Below, one piece after another: positions 47,938-60,396 of a DNA stretch of 64,000 bases. The DNA is from Hoplostethus atlanticus (lineage: Eukaryota; Chordata; Actinopteri; Trachichthyiformes; Trachichthyidae): NCBI GenBank assembly GCA_034670405.1, contig JAXDDX010000043.1, positions 496,001-560,000 of the forward strand, read 5' to 3'. Position 1 is the first letter of the stretch, and the number at the start of each line of letters is the position of its first letter. The position numbers and the translations under genes were made by a program. Below the pieces are notes generated by a model. It searched no databases. It saw only the letters and a program-made list of their open reading frames with translations, and had not been told where the DNA came from.

Positions 47938-48167
47938 TAGCTAAATTCTTGCATGTACATAAGTGACAGCTGAATATAGACAACTCTTTTTGAATATGAC
48001 TAACACTCTACTTTGATGTACAATCAAAGCATTCCATGTCTTAAATGTGCATGGACATTTCGAATATGTATACGGATAGCGAATGGTGCGTCCAAAATGT
48101 GGATGTTAGAGTTTGTAATGGTTAAGTAGTTCAGACCTACTTGCAACGGCTACTGAACAGAGAGGTA

Positions 48168-48323
48168 TCTGTTATCCGGAGGGATCGGTCAGGCCCTGGA
48201 AAAGACACTTACTACTTTTCACTTACCTTTGAGTTAGGTTAGACACTTATGCACTCATGTAACGCAAAAAATGTTTCAGACAATTTTACTTAAACAAATG
48301 TGCTCAATACATTATATAGTGCC
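48168..48323. mobile_element. orphan fragment of the ERV leader
   Basis: 48168-48312 is the same 145-bp sequence as 45183-45327 in the ERV leader, with no mismatch seen. It is then joined to ATTATATAGTGC, which in the provirus lies about 66 bp further on (about 45394-45405). No LTR accompanies it. Weaker similarity (AGACAGTAATCA) may continue to about 48355. Confidence 0.8.
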
Positions 48324-48530
48324 AAGACACTATATAATGTGAGACAGTAATCATTGCAGTAATGTGATCACTCTCCAGTGTCCACATTCACTGGAGAGAG
48401 AGAGGGAGAGAGACAAACAAATGGCAGGTCAGCGAACCTAACACACATCCAACAGAGCTTTCCTCACAGAATAGATAAACACTGCTTCAGAATTATTCCC
48501 TACTATCACCTAAATGCATAAACTCACTTA

Positions 48531-48859
48531 CCAGTTTATTAGGTCCACCCTTCATGAAGGTTACAATGTTCAGTTTTTGTTGAAACTATTTTAGAGAGGT
48601 GTTGATTCAACTGTAAGATCATTTTGGAGGATGTAGTTTGTGGTGCTGTTGCATTGTTTTGTGATATACTGAGAGGAGTTTCTAATATTAAGCACACCCC
48701 ATTTAGAACAGCGAGGTTAGACTAAATATTAGAAACACCTCTTTAAAACCGTTTCAACAAAAACTGAACATTATAACCTTCATGATGGTAGCATTTATTG
48801 CAGGACTGTTGTATTAGATTGCATTAGTTTTAGCTAGGAAGGTGGACCTAATAAACCAG
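48531..48859. mobile_element. palindromic MITE with TTTATTAGGTCCACC ends
   Basis: Left arm CCAGTTTATTAGGTCCACC (48531-48549) is inverted at 48841-48859. A second block CATGAAGGTTACAATGTTCA, extending through AACAAAAACTG-type text, pairs between 48554-48587 and 48751-48784, and TTTTAGAGAGGTGTT pairs with AACACCTCTTTAAAA. The ends resemble the 31185 element (TTTATTAGGTACACC). No coding capacity. Confidence 0.75.
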
Positions 48860-49353
48860 AAAATATGTATATTCTTGCAATTTCGAAATTGATAGCAACA
48901 TCACCATACCCAGGAAATTTGAAAGTCATGAAAAGCTAGCAAGTAAAACAACAATTGAGCATTTGAGTAATACTCCATCCAGGAAGCAGAGAAACAGATA
49001 CAAGACACTCTCACACTCGCACAAACAGATATGACCAGCATGACTGGACATGTATATATGCTGCAAATCAGCATTAAACTGCCAGACGATTGAAAGGAGT
49101 TTGTCCTCTCCATCCAAGAGAGAAGGGAAGGTTGTCAGACTTTCCTTCACTGTGGTAGTTAGATCTCTGAGGCTCTCTTCTTGTCAGAAGCAGCTGTAGC
49201 ATCAAAATTATAATTTTGATGGTTAATATGAAGGTGTTAATATGAAAAGAATTGCTGTGTCTAAATGTTCAGATGTTTTGTGTGCCTCTTGTGTCCTCCA
49301 GGCCAGCAGCATCCATCATTCTGCTGTCCTTTGTGTAGCTGTCTGGACTCGGC

Positions 49354-52300
49354 ATGGCAGAGAGACGGCTACTAGCCATGCTGCTGCTCCTCTGGATGCT
49401 GACCAACACCTCTGGTGACTGACTGATTTTTGGACTGGACATTTCAATTGAACTGAATACTTAACAAGCCTGCTGATGCTTCTCTGATCAGGTCTTTGCA
49501 ATCCAGGCTGCCAAATCACTTGTTAAACCCACTTTTATAGATTTGCCTTCATGTAGTGGTCTTTTGCTCTCCCTATGTGGTTTAGTTCCATGTTTCTTGC
49601 CTTGCTTACATGTTGCTTACCTTGCTTTCATTGCTTTTGCTGTTGATTTTATTTGTTTCTTTGTTCTTAAATCCTTTGTAAAATGCTCTGTAACTAGTGC
49701 TAGATAAATAATGATTATTATTATTATTCTCTAACATCACATCTGGTGGGTGACAACTGTTCAGGCAGCCAAAGACTTAACATTAAGAGATATGAATGTA
49801 ACAGTAATAGATAAGTCAGATATTCACTTCTGTGTGTTTGGCCTAAACATTGCATGATGTTCCATGTAAAACTTATGGTCTAGTATGTCCTATTTCTATC
49901 TCCACCAGGATCCAGAGTGTCTTTGTTTGCGCCTGCTACTGTCATCCTGGAGGAAAAGTCTAAAGCCAACATCACCGTCACTTCCAGGTAACCATAGCAA
50001 CGACACATCATGTATATAAGCTGTAAATTAGAATTTGTTTTCTTTCTCATTTGTTGTATATTGCACGTATGTTGGTATTTTTATGATTGTTCTGTTATAT
50101 ATTTAATTTTTTTGTCTTCATATCATACATATTTTAATTTCTTCGTCTCAGTATGTTCTACTGTTTTAAACACCCTCCTAATGTAATTCATATTTTTTCA
50201 TACTTTTCAACTTTGTGTCATTGTGCACCCTCGTGCATCTGCTGAGCACTGCCTGCTAATACAATCCACATTATCCTGTCAGACTGGCCTTTGGCTACTG
50301 CTGTTTAGCTGTGATAAGATTGTGATAAGATAAGATGTAACTTTATTGATCCTTGTGGGGAATTTGGGTCATTCCAGCAACAAAAAGATAAACGACACAG
50401 CAAAGAAAAATAGGATATAGATTTTTGTTGAAAATTGTGTGCAAAAATTTATACTTATAAGGTAGTCAATGAATAAATATCACCTCTTCCTACAACACAT
50501 TTCAGAATTGGAACTGTACGGTTAATAGTTTCCTTATATCAAGTATTACAATAGGAAGGAGGGAACCAGAGGCAGGCAGAACTTCAAGTGAACTTCGGCT
50601 ACCTATTTAAGAATGCAATCATCAATTCCAAGTAGGACACGCTGAGAAAAAATTCTGAAAAATCCCAGGTTAATAGTGGAGTTGATGCTAGGTTAAAATA
50701 ACACTGCTTTGACCCACCTCACCACCAAAGCCCTGACTCGATCTGGTTTTTATTCTAGGTAAAGTAAATGTCATGTTAACCATCTGACCACTGCAAGCCT
50801 CCATCACCTGTCTGCAAGGTGTACACTTGCACTTACAGTTTGTTGTAGATGGTGTTTGGACCAGTCATTGAGTACTAGATCTATGTTTGGATGTGTCTGA
50901 TGAGTAACACTGTCTCCCTCAGCAAGTAATGTCGAGGTGCCCTTGAGTAAGGCACTTGGCACTCGGTAAATTTTCGGTTTATCACCCAGCCCTAGTGAAT
51001 GCATTAAAGAACTATTTCTGTCGGTTTCTCCAGTTGCCCTGTCAACCAGTCAGCTGTAATCCAATTAAATGTGACCTACAGCTCCAAGCAGAACTACTCG
51101 TCTATCATCACATTACCTCAACAGGTAACACAGCTCTATCAGGCCTAAGATACACCAACTAAACTAAGGGAGCATTAACAACAAACAAAGAACAAACACA
51201 CACTATCTGTAACTCTCTGGTGTGTGGCTCTCACACACACACACAGTAAATTGCAGCCATAGAAAAGAGTTTGATTGCCAAGTACATGTCTGCAGGTGGT
51301 AGAATAGGCTATTGGTTAGAGAGACCCTTCTGTAAGAAGGTCTCGGGTTTGATGCCAGCAACCACTATGTGTCTTGTCAAAGTGTCGTTGAGCAGATTTT
51401 GGTACATTGTCCCATTGGTCAGCTTATTCATTTTAAGTGATGACACCAAAACTATCCACGTGTCCCCGGTAGATCATTGGTGCCGGTGCTCCATGCTAAC
51501 ACTTGAGCATAAACAATGTTGAGTGATGGTAGGCATCATGCTAACACTTTAGCATACTCTATGTTGAGTGATAGTAGGCATCATGCTAACAGTTTAGCAT
51601 ACACTATGTAAAACTTGGATGCATGTTGTTGGTGTTGTGCAGGTGTTGTTGCAAGCGGAGACGACTTCTTTGAGTTTTGAGGTGGCAGCCCACCATGTTG
51701 GTCAGGTGACCACTTGCCTGCGTAGCAACAACACAGACATCGACAGGTAGGCTCTCAGTATTGAAACCGCACTGATGTAGTCTTTTGTTCTGGCGGTCTG
51801 TCTGGCCCCCCTGTAGTTCTATCTATTTATCCATTCAGCATTCTCACTGTCTTTTTCCCATCCATTAATTTCACTCATGTAATCCTTCCCTTCACTCCAT
51901 CCTATCATCCCTCTGTCCTTCCACCCAACCATCATCAGACCAAGAATCTATTTATTCACAACAAGTGCGCTAGTGCTTTCCAGGTCCTAAGAGTGTCTAA
52001 GAGAATTGCAGACTTCACACAAAGACTTCTAACAGACTAACATAGCAGTACAGTACATACTGGCACTCATGGTACAGGACAACAGACCTAATAATAGATA
52101 GAACAGTACATACTGACAGGTGCACAGATAGTACAGGACTTACCATACATTGCAAATGGACAGTGCAAGACATACAGTAACAACTGAAAACTAGCTAACT
52201 ACTAACTATTTAGTTCCATGCTTGTGAGAGTCTTGGCAAAAAATGTAGTAAAATAGGCAATTATAGCTAACTAGTACAACTTAAGAGGAATGTTACTGCT

Positions 52301-55300
52301 AGGATACATTTAGCAAGGCCTACTACGCCAACGTTACATCCTCAATGGATTAAGCTCGCTTACAGTGAAGAAGTCCAACAACCAATATGAAAAACCTAAA
52401 TCAATGAATCGAATGTTGGAAAATGACAAATCTTATCTGAGAACCAGGGAACTAGCTAGCCAAACGATTCGAGCAGCAATTTGAATTGTTTTGAAATGTG
52501 AAATGGATAAATCAATTATTCCAGTGCAAATGCAGTGAAAACTAGCACCACTAGGAGTACTAACTTATGGGTAATTAGCTGGTCTATAAAGGTTACTACC
52601 ACAGGTATTTTAGACATAGCAATTCAACAAGGACCTAATGAAAATACTACAATCTCTTAGACATATCTTCACATGGAGATGATGCCCCTTCTGGCAAGTA
52701 TAAGAAGTAGACTGTACACAGCTACCTGGGGTGGCAACATAGTGCGCATATTATAACCAGGATAAACTCTTCCTGTCTATGATACTTGCTAACCTCTCTC
52801 TCTCTCTTCTAGTGTGACCACCAGGATCCACTTCATGGTTATCCATAGCAATGCTCTGTCAATAATCAGTGAGGTGATTGGATGGAGTTACTTTTTGGCC
52901 TGGTCAATCTCCTTCTATCCTCAAGCCTGGCAAAACTGGAGGAGGAAAAGGTAGTTGCTCAGTCTGTCTGCCTACCTGTTGATTTTGTGGTGGCTTTTGT
53001 CAAAAATTTGCTATGCAGTCAGTGATGTTTTGTGTATTTTTTTTTTTTTGTGTGTGTGAAGTGGATGAAAACAAATATGATTCCTTTTAATAACATTATA
53101 TTACTGAAGCTGGTGTAATTTTGCGTAACCATAAACAGTATACAAACAAAAGGCTCAGGATAACAATTTAATATTTTAAATAAAAGTGGACTCAACAATT
53201 TACACCTGTAGAGGTGTGAAACTCGTAGCACCAATAATGTGATAAGCACCAAATTAGCATACTTTAGCACTAATTGGGTAAACACCAAATTAAATCTGTC
53301 CATTGATATTTTTGCTTAAAATTTAAGAGTTTCATTAGTTTTCATTGTGACGCAAGTCAAGTCAAGTAATCGTTGAGTTATTGCTATTGATCAACAACCC
53401 TATCATCCCCCCACAGATATATTTTGATAATTTGTACTGCATCTTTAAGGCTCGTAAAGGCTCTAAACTCACTTGTACATGTAGCCCTCTTGAGCATATA
53501 ACCAGATGCGTCAGTTCACTAAACCCTAAGCTATGGCAAAGTCACTGCATCTAATATTATTTACCACCAAAAATTCCAAATATATCAACTTATAGCGACA
53601 AACTTTCTGGGGACAAAGTAGAACAACATTGCATCATTAATTTGACTGAGAAGATATTATTTATATTGGACATATTGGACATAATGGAGATTGGTATTGG
53701 ACATTGGTCACCAAACTATCAGCCTATCAAATTAGAGTGAAAATCCTGATTGCTCCCTGATTGTATTTTTTTTTTTAAAGATATGACTTCCAAACAAATT
53801 ACGGGTTTTTTCTTGGTTTGATCTTTGCTCTCCATTATAATGATAAAAACGTAGACTAAGGCAGGGGTTCTCAAACATTTTCATATCATGGACCCCCAAA
53901 TTGACGCTTATTATTGTAGAGCTTTCTGCACTGCATTTTGGGCAGATAATTGTGGTGAGAGTGAAACCTATGATTGTCATTCTTATATATTCTATAATAG
54001 CGTCTAATAAATGATAAGTGAAATAAAAGTATTCCTCATTTTGCTGGGGGCCCCCTAGAATCCCCTCAAGGACCCACTTTGAGAACCACTGGACTAAGGT
54101 ATAGAGAATACCACACCTTGCCATACACTACTGATACTAACTTATGCTTATGATGTGTTTTTTTCAGTGTTGTCGGTCTGAACTTTGACTTCCTGGCTCT
54201 GAACTTAACTGGCTTCATCGCCTACAGTGTCTTCAATATAGGGCTGTTCTGGGTGCCTTACATCAAGGTAACTTTATCTTGTAATCTACTGTATACAGTC
54301 ATACATCACCATACTCCAGTCAGTGTTAATAGAAATGGTTTCTTTTTACCCAACATCCAGCTGGAGGAAAAAACATTTGGTGTTAATTCAGGAAAGAAAA
54401 TTGTCCGCCCCTTTTTTCAGTGGCTCTGATTCCAGAAGTAAATTTCCCATTTGATTTTCTCCATAGGCATTTAGAGAGGGAGAGAGAGAGAGAGAGATTT
54501 ACGCTCTGAACCAAACCAACCAGCTACCAAGCTTATAACAATTGATTCAGAAAAACAGTTTGTCGTTATTTCATATATTATAGAGGAATACCCTATATTC
54601 CGCTATAAATTCCTCTATAAAGAGTGATCAGTGGCTACAGGAGATGTTTACTCCCCTCCGTGGCTACAGGAGGGATTTTCCTTAAGGGATTTTCAACTAC
54701 TCCTTACAGAACTCTGCCAACTCAATGAGGTTTGATGGCTGTCTCGCATGAACGGTCTGCCTCAGGTCCTGCCACAGCATCTCAATTGGATTTAAGTCAG
54801 GACTTTGACTTGGCCAATCCAAAACACTGAATTCCTTCTTCCTGAGCCATTCTTTGGTAGATTTGCTTGAATGCTTTGGATCATTGTCTTGTTGGAACAG
54901 CCACTTTTGGCCCACTTTCAGCCCTTCTCAGACTGATGGCCTGACATTCTGTTCAAGAATTCTCTGGTATCACTCAGAATTCATGGTTTCCTTAATGATG
55001 TTGAGTCGTCCAGGTCCAGAGATGCCATTTTTGATTGCGACCAAACAGTTCAATTGTGGACTCATCTGTCTTCTATTTAGACAGTAGAGCCTTCTTCCTG
55101 CCTGACATGACATGGCATTCATACATGTGCATGATTGGTGTGAGTGAAACTATGTTGACTTTAAAGACTCCACCCGTTAACACTTAAGTGCTGTGGCAGC
55201 ACAGTGTTGGAACTAGCACAGAAGAGAAGGAAATTAACTGGAAAGGAAAGGGAAAAACCCTGGAAACTAAGACCACACCGAGCCTGGTTCTTTTAGAGGT

Positions 55301-56353
55301 GCTCCTGAGCACCTAATAATATAATACTGATTTGTATCCCTAAAAAAAGTCATCATGGTGAAGCGACTTCAATCACCAATGCCAGTCGCTAACAAACTAA
55401 CATTACTTCACTATGGTCTGGCTACCAGCCATGTGTAACTTTGGAGTTGTTAATGTTGCCATGGTAACCACAACATCTCTGATTGGTGGGAACTCAAGCT
55501 AAAGCTTGTGGGTGGTGTAGTATTTCACAGAGAACATTTCTGGGAAAATATGTTGTCGTTTCACAATCTGATTGCGTATGGTAAATCAACCTTACACTGT
55601 TAAAACAGCTAATAATTGCATTTATCTATGTGATTCTCTATCAAAGTGTTGTGTGTTGTGTCTGTCTTGCAGGAGGAGTTTCTGGATAAGAACCCCAATG
55701 GAATTAACCCTGTAAATGCCAATGATGTCTTTTTCAGTCTCCATGCTCTTCTATTCTGTCTGGTCTACATCTGTCAGGCTGCTGTGTACGAGGTGCGTAT
55801 TTAAACAGTATCTGCTCAGGCCTAATATGCAAGGGAATACCCTACTCAAATACCAATACTGTTACTTTGCTGGAATTTAACTTAACTAGAAGTAAAATTA
55901 CTGATTTTAAAAATCCTATGAAAGTAAAAGTAGCTCATTCAAGATATGCCAGGAGTAAAAGTTACCAAGTTATTTTAAAACAAACACATATCATTACATA
56001 TTAACTTTCCCATGAAGTGTAAAAAGGACAAGAGGACACAGGATTCAAATTAGGTTGTTTTAATGAAAACAGTCTTCAGAAAATTAAGTGCATAAACAAA
56101 GTAAAACCAGATTTGTCTCCGCTTCTGCTGATTGACCAATCACAGCACTGCATTAGAAACAGGACAAGGGTAAATTGTCCAGCTGTAATGGATGTGATTC
56201 AAAATGTAAAACTACTGACTTTCACAAACACTCTAAAAAGTCAAGTACACAAAGTAATGAGTTGTTTGCGTGTTACGTCCAGCCTTGCCAATATGGCAGA
56301 AATATCATCTTTTCACAGATTTTTTGGTTTAATGCATGCCAACGACAATATAA

Positions 56354-56396
<43 letters not shown>

Positions 56397-59300
56397 TCCT
56401 CTCTTGTCCAGAGGGGGGGTCAGAAGGTGTCCCGGGTGGCCCTGGGCTTGTTGCTGATTGGCTGGACATTTGCGTTGATCAGCCTGTTTGTGGCAGTAGC
56501 CAATAAGATCACCTGGTTGGATTACCTCTACTACTTCTCCTACATTAAACTAGGAGTCACTCTGGTCAAATACATACCACAGGTAGGCAGTGTCTTCACT
56601 GGTATTCAACCCCCTTGACCTTTTCAGCATTTTGTGGTGTTACAGCCTCAATTCAAAATTAATTGAATGTGGATTTTTCTTGTCACTGATCTACACACAG
56701 TCCAGAAATTCAAGGTGAACTATTTTTTATTTTTGTATTTATTTATTCTCGAATGGACAGTTGAGGTTACCCTCATTTACAATGTCGCCGAGACTTACAG
56801 GCATATCAATATGCAAATATAGAACAATTAGTAATAAATAAAGAAATCAGTTTACATTGTAAACATATAAGACATCATAAAAACAAGTCAAAACTAAAAA
56901 CAATTGCATACTGTCGCCGGCAGGCCTGCAATTAAATTTCTAAATCGTCCATGTGATATGAAGGAAGCAATCTTCAGCGTGAGCTGGAGATCATTCCATG
57001 CAGCTGGGGCACTAAAACAAAAGGCTGACTTTCCGAGTTCAGTCTGTACTCGGGGAACCTTAAGCCTAAGCCAATCACCTGAGCGTGTCAAATAGGGTCC
57101 ATAATTCCAATCTAACAACATAAGATGGTAATTTTCCAATAATGGCCTTAAAGATAAACATATACCAATGTGTATTATTTTGAATAATCTGCCAGAGAAG
57201 GCCAACCCACTTTATCATATAAGATGCAGTGGTGAGTATCATATTTATCACCAGTAATAAATCTGACAGCAGAATGATAGACAGAATCTAAAGGTTTAAG
57301 AGTGGAAGGAGCAGCATTTCTATAGATCACGTCTCCATAATCCAAAACAGATAGAAAAACTCCTTCAACAATCCTCTTTCTGCTAATCATTGGGAAAGTG
57401 GTTCTATTCCTATATAAGAAGCCAATTTTTTGCCTCAATTTATTTGCAAGATTGTCTATATGATATTTAAATGTAAATTTGTCATCGAGCCAGATCCCCA
57501 GATATTTATATTCTGTAACCCTTTCGATGTCGGACCCATTCCTAGTTGATATATGCAAATTATTGTAAGCAATATCTCTGGCCCTTGAGAACACCATAAA
57601 TTTTGTTTTGCTTGCATTAAGTACCAGCTTAAGGCCAATAAGCGCATCTTGCAGAGCATTAAATGAGAGCTGTAGGTTCTCGATAGCTAGTTGTACAGAG
57701 TCTGCAATGCAATAAATAATAGTGTCATCTGCGTAAAGATGAACTTGACAACCACTCAGGGATAAGATAATGTCATTAATATAAATAGTAAATAGGACAG
57801 GGGCCAGGATTGATCCTTGTGGAACACCTTTTGTAATGGGTAATAACTCTGATTGGGCTCTCCCAGCTTTCACACACTGAAGTCTCCCAGACAAATAGCT
57901 CTGAAATTTATTTCATTTATTATATTTTTATTTACATTATTTTAATAATTTAAAAGGAAAAGATGAAATTGATTCAACCCATTTGATTTCAAAGTTCCCT
58001 CAAACCTTCAGAGTTAAATGTCTCTTGCATTTTACTATGTATTATGTTATGTGTATTCTTGACCTTATGAATTACCATTGTCAGATGGTTACAGTATCAG
58101 TAATTTTATGGTGTGTATGTTCTAGGCCTATATGAACTACAAAAGACAGAGTACTGATGGTTGGAGCATTGGCAATGTGTTGCTGGATTTCACTGGGGGA
58201 AACTTCAGTATTCTACAGATGGTCCTACAGTCTTATAACAACGGTAAATACACATTGAATAATAAGTGAAAGTGAAAGGTGTGGGGGGGGGGGGGCAGAA
58301 TTGGAGTGGGGGGTCTAGAGGACCCTATTTGCTCTATTGAGACAGTCTTTACCAAAACATTAAATTCATCCACACACGATTCACACACGAAGGGTCTACG
58401 AACTAAAGTCTGCAAAAAGCCCCTAAGCTTCACATGCAATATCTCAGACACCATTGGCCCAATTCTGATGAGCCTTGGAGAAATTATGCATCTTTACACT
58501 GAGATCCAGCATTTACAAAATAAAACTGATCCGCCCAACATAGCGCCACGACGTCATGCGTGTTATTTCAGATACTACGGGCCTGATTTTGGCGAAAACT
58601 TGAGGCAATGATGCATCTTTACACTAAGATCAGACATTTTCAACATAAAACTGATTGGCTCAACATAGTGGCACCACTAGGCCAAAAAGGCCCTTACAGT
58701 CAAAGGCGATATCTCAAGACACCACTGGCCTGATTTTGACTAAACTTGGGGGAATTACACATCTACGATCTGACATTTACAAAACAAAGGTGATTGGCCC
58801 ACAGAGCAACAGGTCACGTCATGGTCACTGTTGACTGTAGAAATACAGAAATGCTATTTATAGAAATCCTATAGAAAAGGTACATTATTTTGTTCTATTG
58901 CCCTGTCCCCAGTGGAGGTTAGACCCATGGTAATATTAGTAAAAATAGTCTGATAAGGTAGATTCCAAATGTAGGTTACTGTGACTCAGTAAACTGTCTT
59001 GTTCCCAGGGGCCTATGTTCCCAGGGGCCTATGTTCCCCGGTCTATGTTCCCACAGCCCTCCACATCCCATTGGAGTCATACAGGCACCAAAGGTCATAC
59101 CTCCAACCACACTTAAATGACAGCACATTTTACTCATTGAACACATCGGAATGACATCCAACATACATGTTCTTAAATCTAATTTAAAAGAAACTTTTAA
59201 AATTTGTCTTTCAAGCGATATCCTCCTCTTCACTCCCTACCCTTCATCTTTGTGGACTACCAGGCCAGCTACACTGTATATATGTTTCTCTGATCCATCT

Positions 59301-60093
59301 CTACATCACCACTGTCCACACTCTCAACATCATGTGGCTCAATAAAGATGTTTGTATTATTAACGTTCTCCCACTGAACTTACACCTACACTGTATTGTT
59401 TCCTCAAATTTTTCTCCCCACTTCTACTTGGATATATATGGACGATATACCTATTTTATGTTGATGGAACATAGGATTGATGGAACATGAGGCTGTTTGC
59501 AGCTACATTGAGGGAACATAGAGCCCTGGGAACATAGGGAGGACCCTGACTAATGCTAGCAGCTAGTACATTAGCTAGTGACAGTGATGATTAGCTAACC
59601 AGCTAGCTAACAAGCTGACATTATCAAAACACCAAATCAGTCATTAACTATGCCTGTTCAGTTATGTTGAGATGGCAAGTTGTATGTTTCAAAACACCAT
59701 CAGTTGTTCTTAGCCTTTATTGCCCAAAAGTGGAGGACCTCCAATATGCAAAACAATGCATCCATACAGTATCATCAAAGAAAGTGTCATTACATTTTTT
59801 CCCCTCCTCCACTGACCATGTAGTACATAATATACAATAAACAGTATATAAATGCATATCTGACTTAAAGATGTGCTGTGTGCTACTGAGAGCTAAAGAA
59901 GACAACGGTGTGTGTTTTAATTCTCTCTCTCTGTCTCTCTTCAGATGAGTGGTTGCTGATATTTGGTGATCCCACTAAGTTTGGCCTGGGTTTGTTTTCG
60001 GTGGTGTTTGACGTCGTCTTCATGGTCCAGCACTACTGTCTCTATAGACACTCTCAGCATTATCAAGTTGTCGGAGGCCACGACCAAGACTGA
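49354..60093 (+). CDS. ctns: cystinosin, lysosomal cystine/H+ symporter
   Basis: Exports cystine from lysosomes using the proton gradient (PQ-loop family). Ten coding exons join in phase with GT-AG sites: 49354-49414, 49909-49987, 51034-51124, 51643-51746, 52813-52950, 54168-54267, 55673-55792, 56412-56582, 58126-58243, 59945-60093; 376 residues against 367 in human. Residues 1-21 form a signal peptide ([20 protein letters not shown]). The luminal domain has five N-glycosylation sites (NIT, NQS, NVT, NYS, NNT). The PQ loops are [16 protein letters not shown] (P148-Q149) and [17 protein letters not shown] (P287-Q288); LLDFTGG supplies D309, equivalent to human D305. The tail ends with YQVV (Y367) where human has YDQL. 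A likely non-coding exon joins at the acceptor 49300-49301. Introns carry several transposons. Confidence 0.95.
51492..51610. repeat. 45-bp minisatellite in ctns intron 3
   Basis: CATGCTAACACTTGAGCAT-like units start at 51492, 51537 and 51582, giving about 2.6 copies of a 45-bp unit. It follows a possible tRNA-derived SINE head near 51300-51355 (GGTTAGAGAGACCC, GGGTTTGATGCC). Confidence 0.75.
53862..54091. mobile_element. hAT MITE in ctns intron 5
   Basis: A 230-bp element beginning CAGGGGTTCTCAAAC and ending TTTGAGAACCACTG, flanked by a perfect 8-bp duplication GACTAAGG (53854-53861 and 54092-54099). No coding. It sits 76 nt before exon 6. Confidence 0.9.
54697..55100 (-). pseudogene. Tc1/mariner transposase C-terminal remnant
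   Basis: On the minus strand in ctns intron 6. [17 protein letters not shown] is followed, after stops and a frame change, by [20 protein letters not shown] and [17 protein letters not shown]. The QQDND and NPIE motifs are the second Asp and the final acidic residue of the Tc1 DDE triad. The N-terminal half and clear terminal repeats are missing. Confidence 0.85.
56357..56394. repeat. (GT)19 microsatellite at ctns exon 8 acceptor
   Basis: Perfect run ending about 17 nt before the exon 8 start at 56412. Confidence 0.95.
56610..56720. mobile_element. Tc1-like terminal fragment
   Basis: ATTCAACCCCCTTGACCTTT, TTTTGTGGTGTTACAGCCTC and the following AATTCAAAATT match the terminal region of fish Tc1 elements, inverted relative to the fragment at 10606-10675. 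A partner end may be near 57970 (GATTCAACCCATTTGATTTC), placing the LINE between them. Confidence 0.5.
56894..57894 (-). mobile_element. CR1/L2-group LINE, RT and C-terminus
   Basis: Minus strand in ctns intron 8. An open frame 57894-57175 begins inside RT with [13 protein letters not shown] and [12 protein letters not shown] (catalytic YADD), then [20 protein letters not shown] and a C-terminal part with [11 protein letters not shown]. The frame is then broken, and 57205-56894 continues with [15 protein letters not shown]. The 5' half is absent. Clade uncertain. Confidence 0.8.
58433..58810. repeat. ~120-150-bp tandem repeat in ctns intron 9
   Basis: Three diverged units begin near 58433, 58555 and 58703, each with a TATCTCAGACACCATTGGCC-like start, then CTGATTTTG, TTACACT(A/G)AGATC (absent in unit 3) and AACTGATTGGC-like text. 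Confidence 0.75.
59001..59545. repeat. GGGAACATAG inverted-repeat element
   Basis: TTCCCAGGGGCCTATGTTCC repeats at 59006-59055, and inverted GGAACATAG motifs with CCCTGGGAACATAGGGAGG lie at 59466-59545. It looks like a MITE with short internal repeats at its ends, in ctns intron 9. Confidence 0.5.
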
Positions 60094-60390
60094 TTGATTT
60101 ATACATGTTACTGTCAGGATAGATGCACCACCCCCCACATCTGCCCCCACGGCAACCATTCAACACATTGGCATTTTGAAATTCCACAGAAGTATTTGAG
60201 ATAAATACTGGGTATTAGCCAAATGAATAGCGCCACACTGTTTGTACTCTCTTCTCAATTTAATATGTTAATATGTTATTTAAAGGTGCTACATGTTCTA
60301 CATCCTCTTTGTGACAGGATGTTGAGTAATGCAAAATGCTACACGTTGTACCTTTTTTAACAAAGACAACATATTTTTAGAAGATATTTA

Positions 60391-60396
60391 AATAAA
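60391..60396 (+). terminator. ctns polyadenylation signal candidate
   Basis: AATAAA 298 bp after the ctns stop codon. A second AATAAA at 61267-61272 could serve a longer 3' UTR. Not distinguishable from sequence alone. Confidence 0.5.

Noticed and set aside
51295-51360. tRNA gene in ctns intron 3
   Set aside because: Only partly tRNA-like and the B box is degenerate; better explained as a SINE head.
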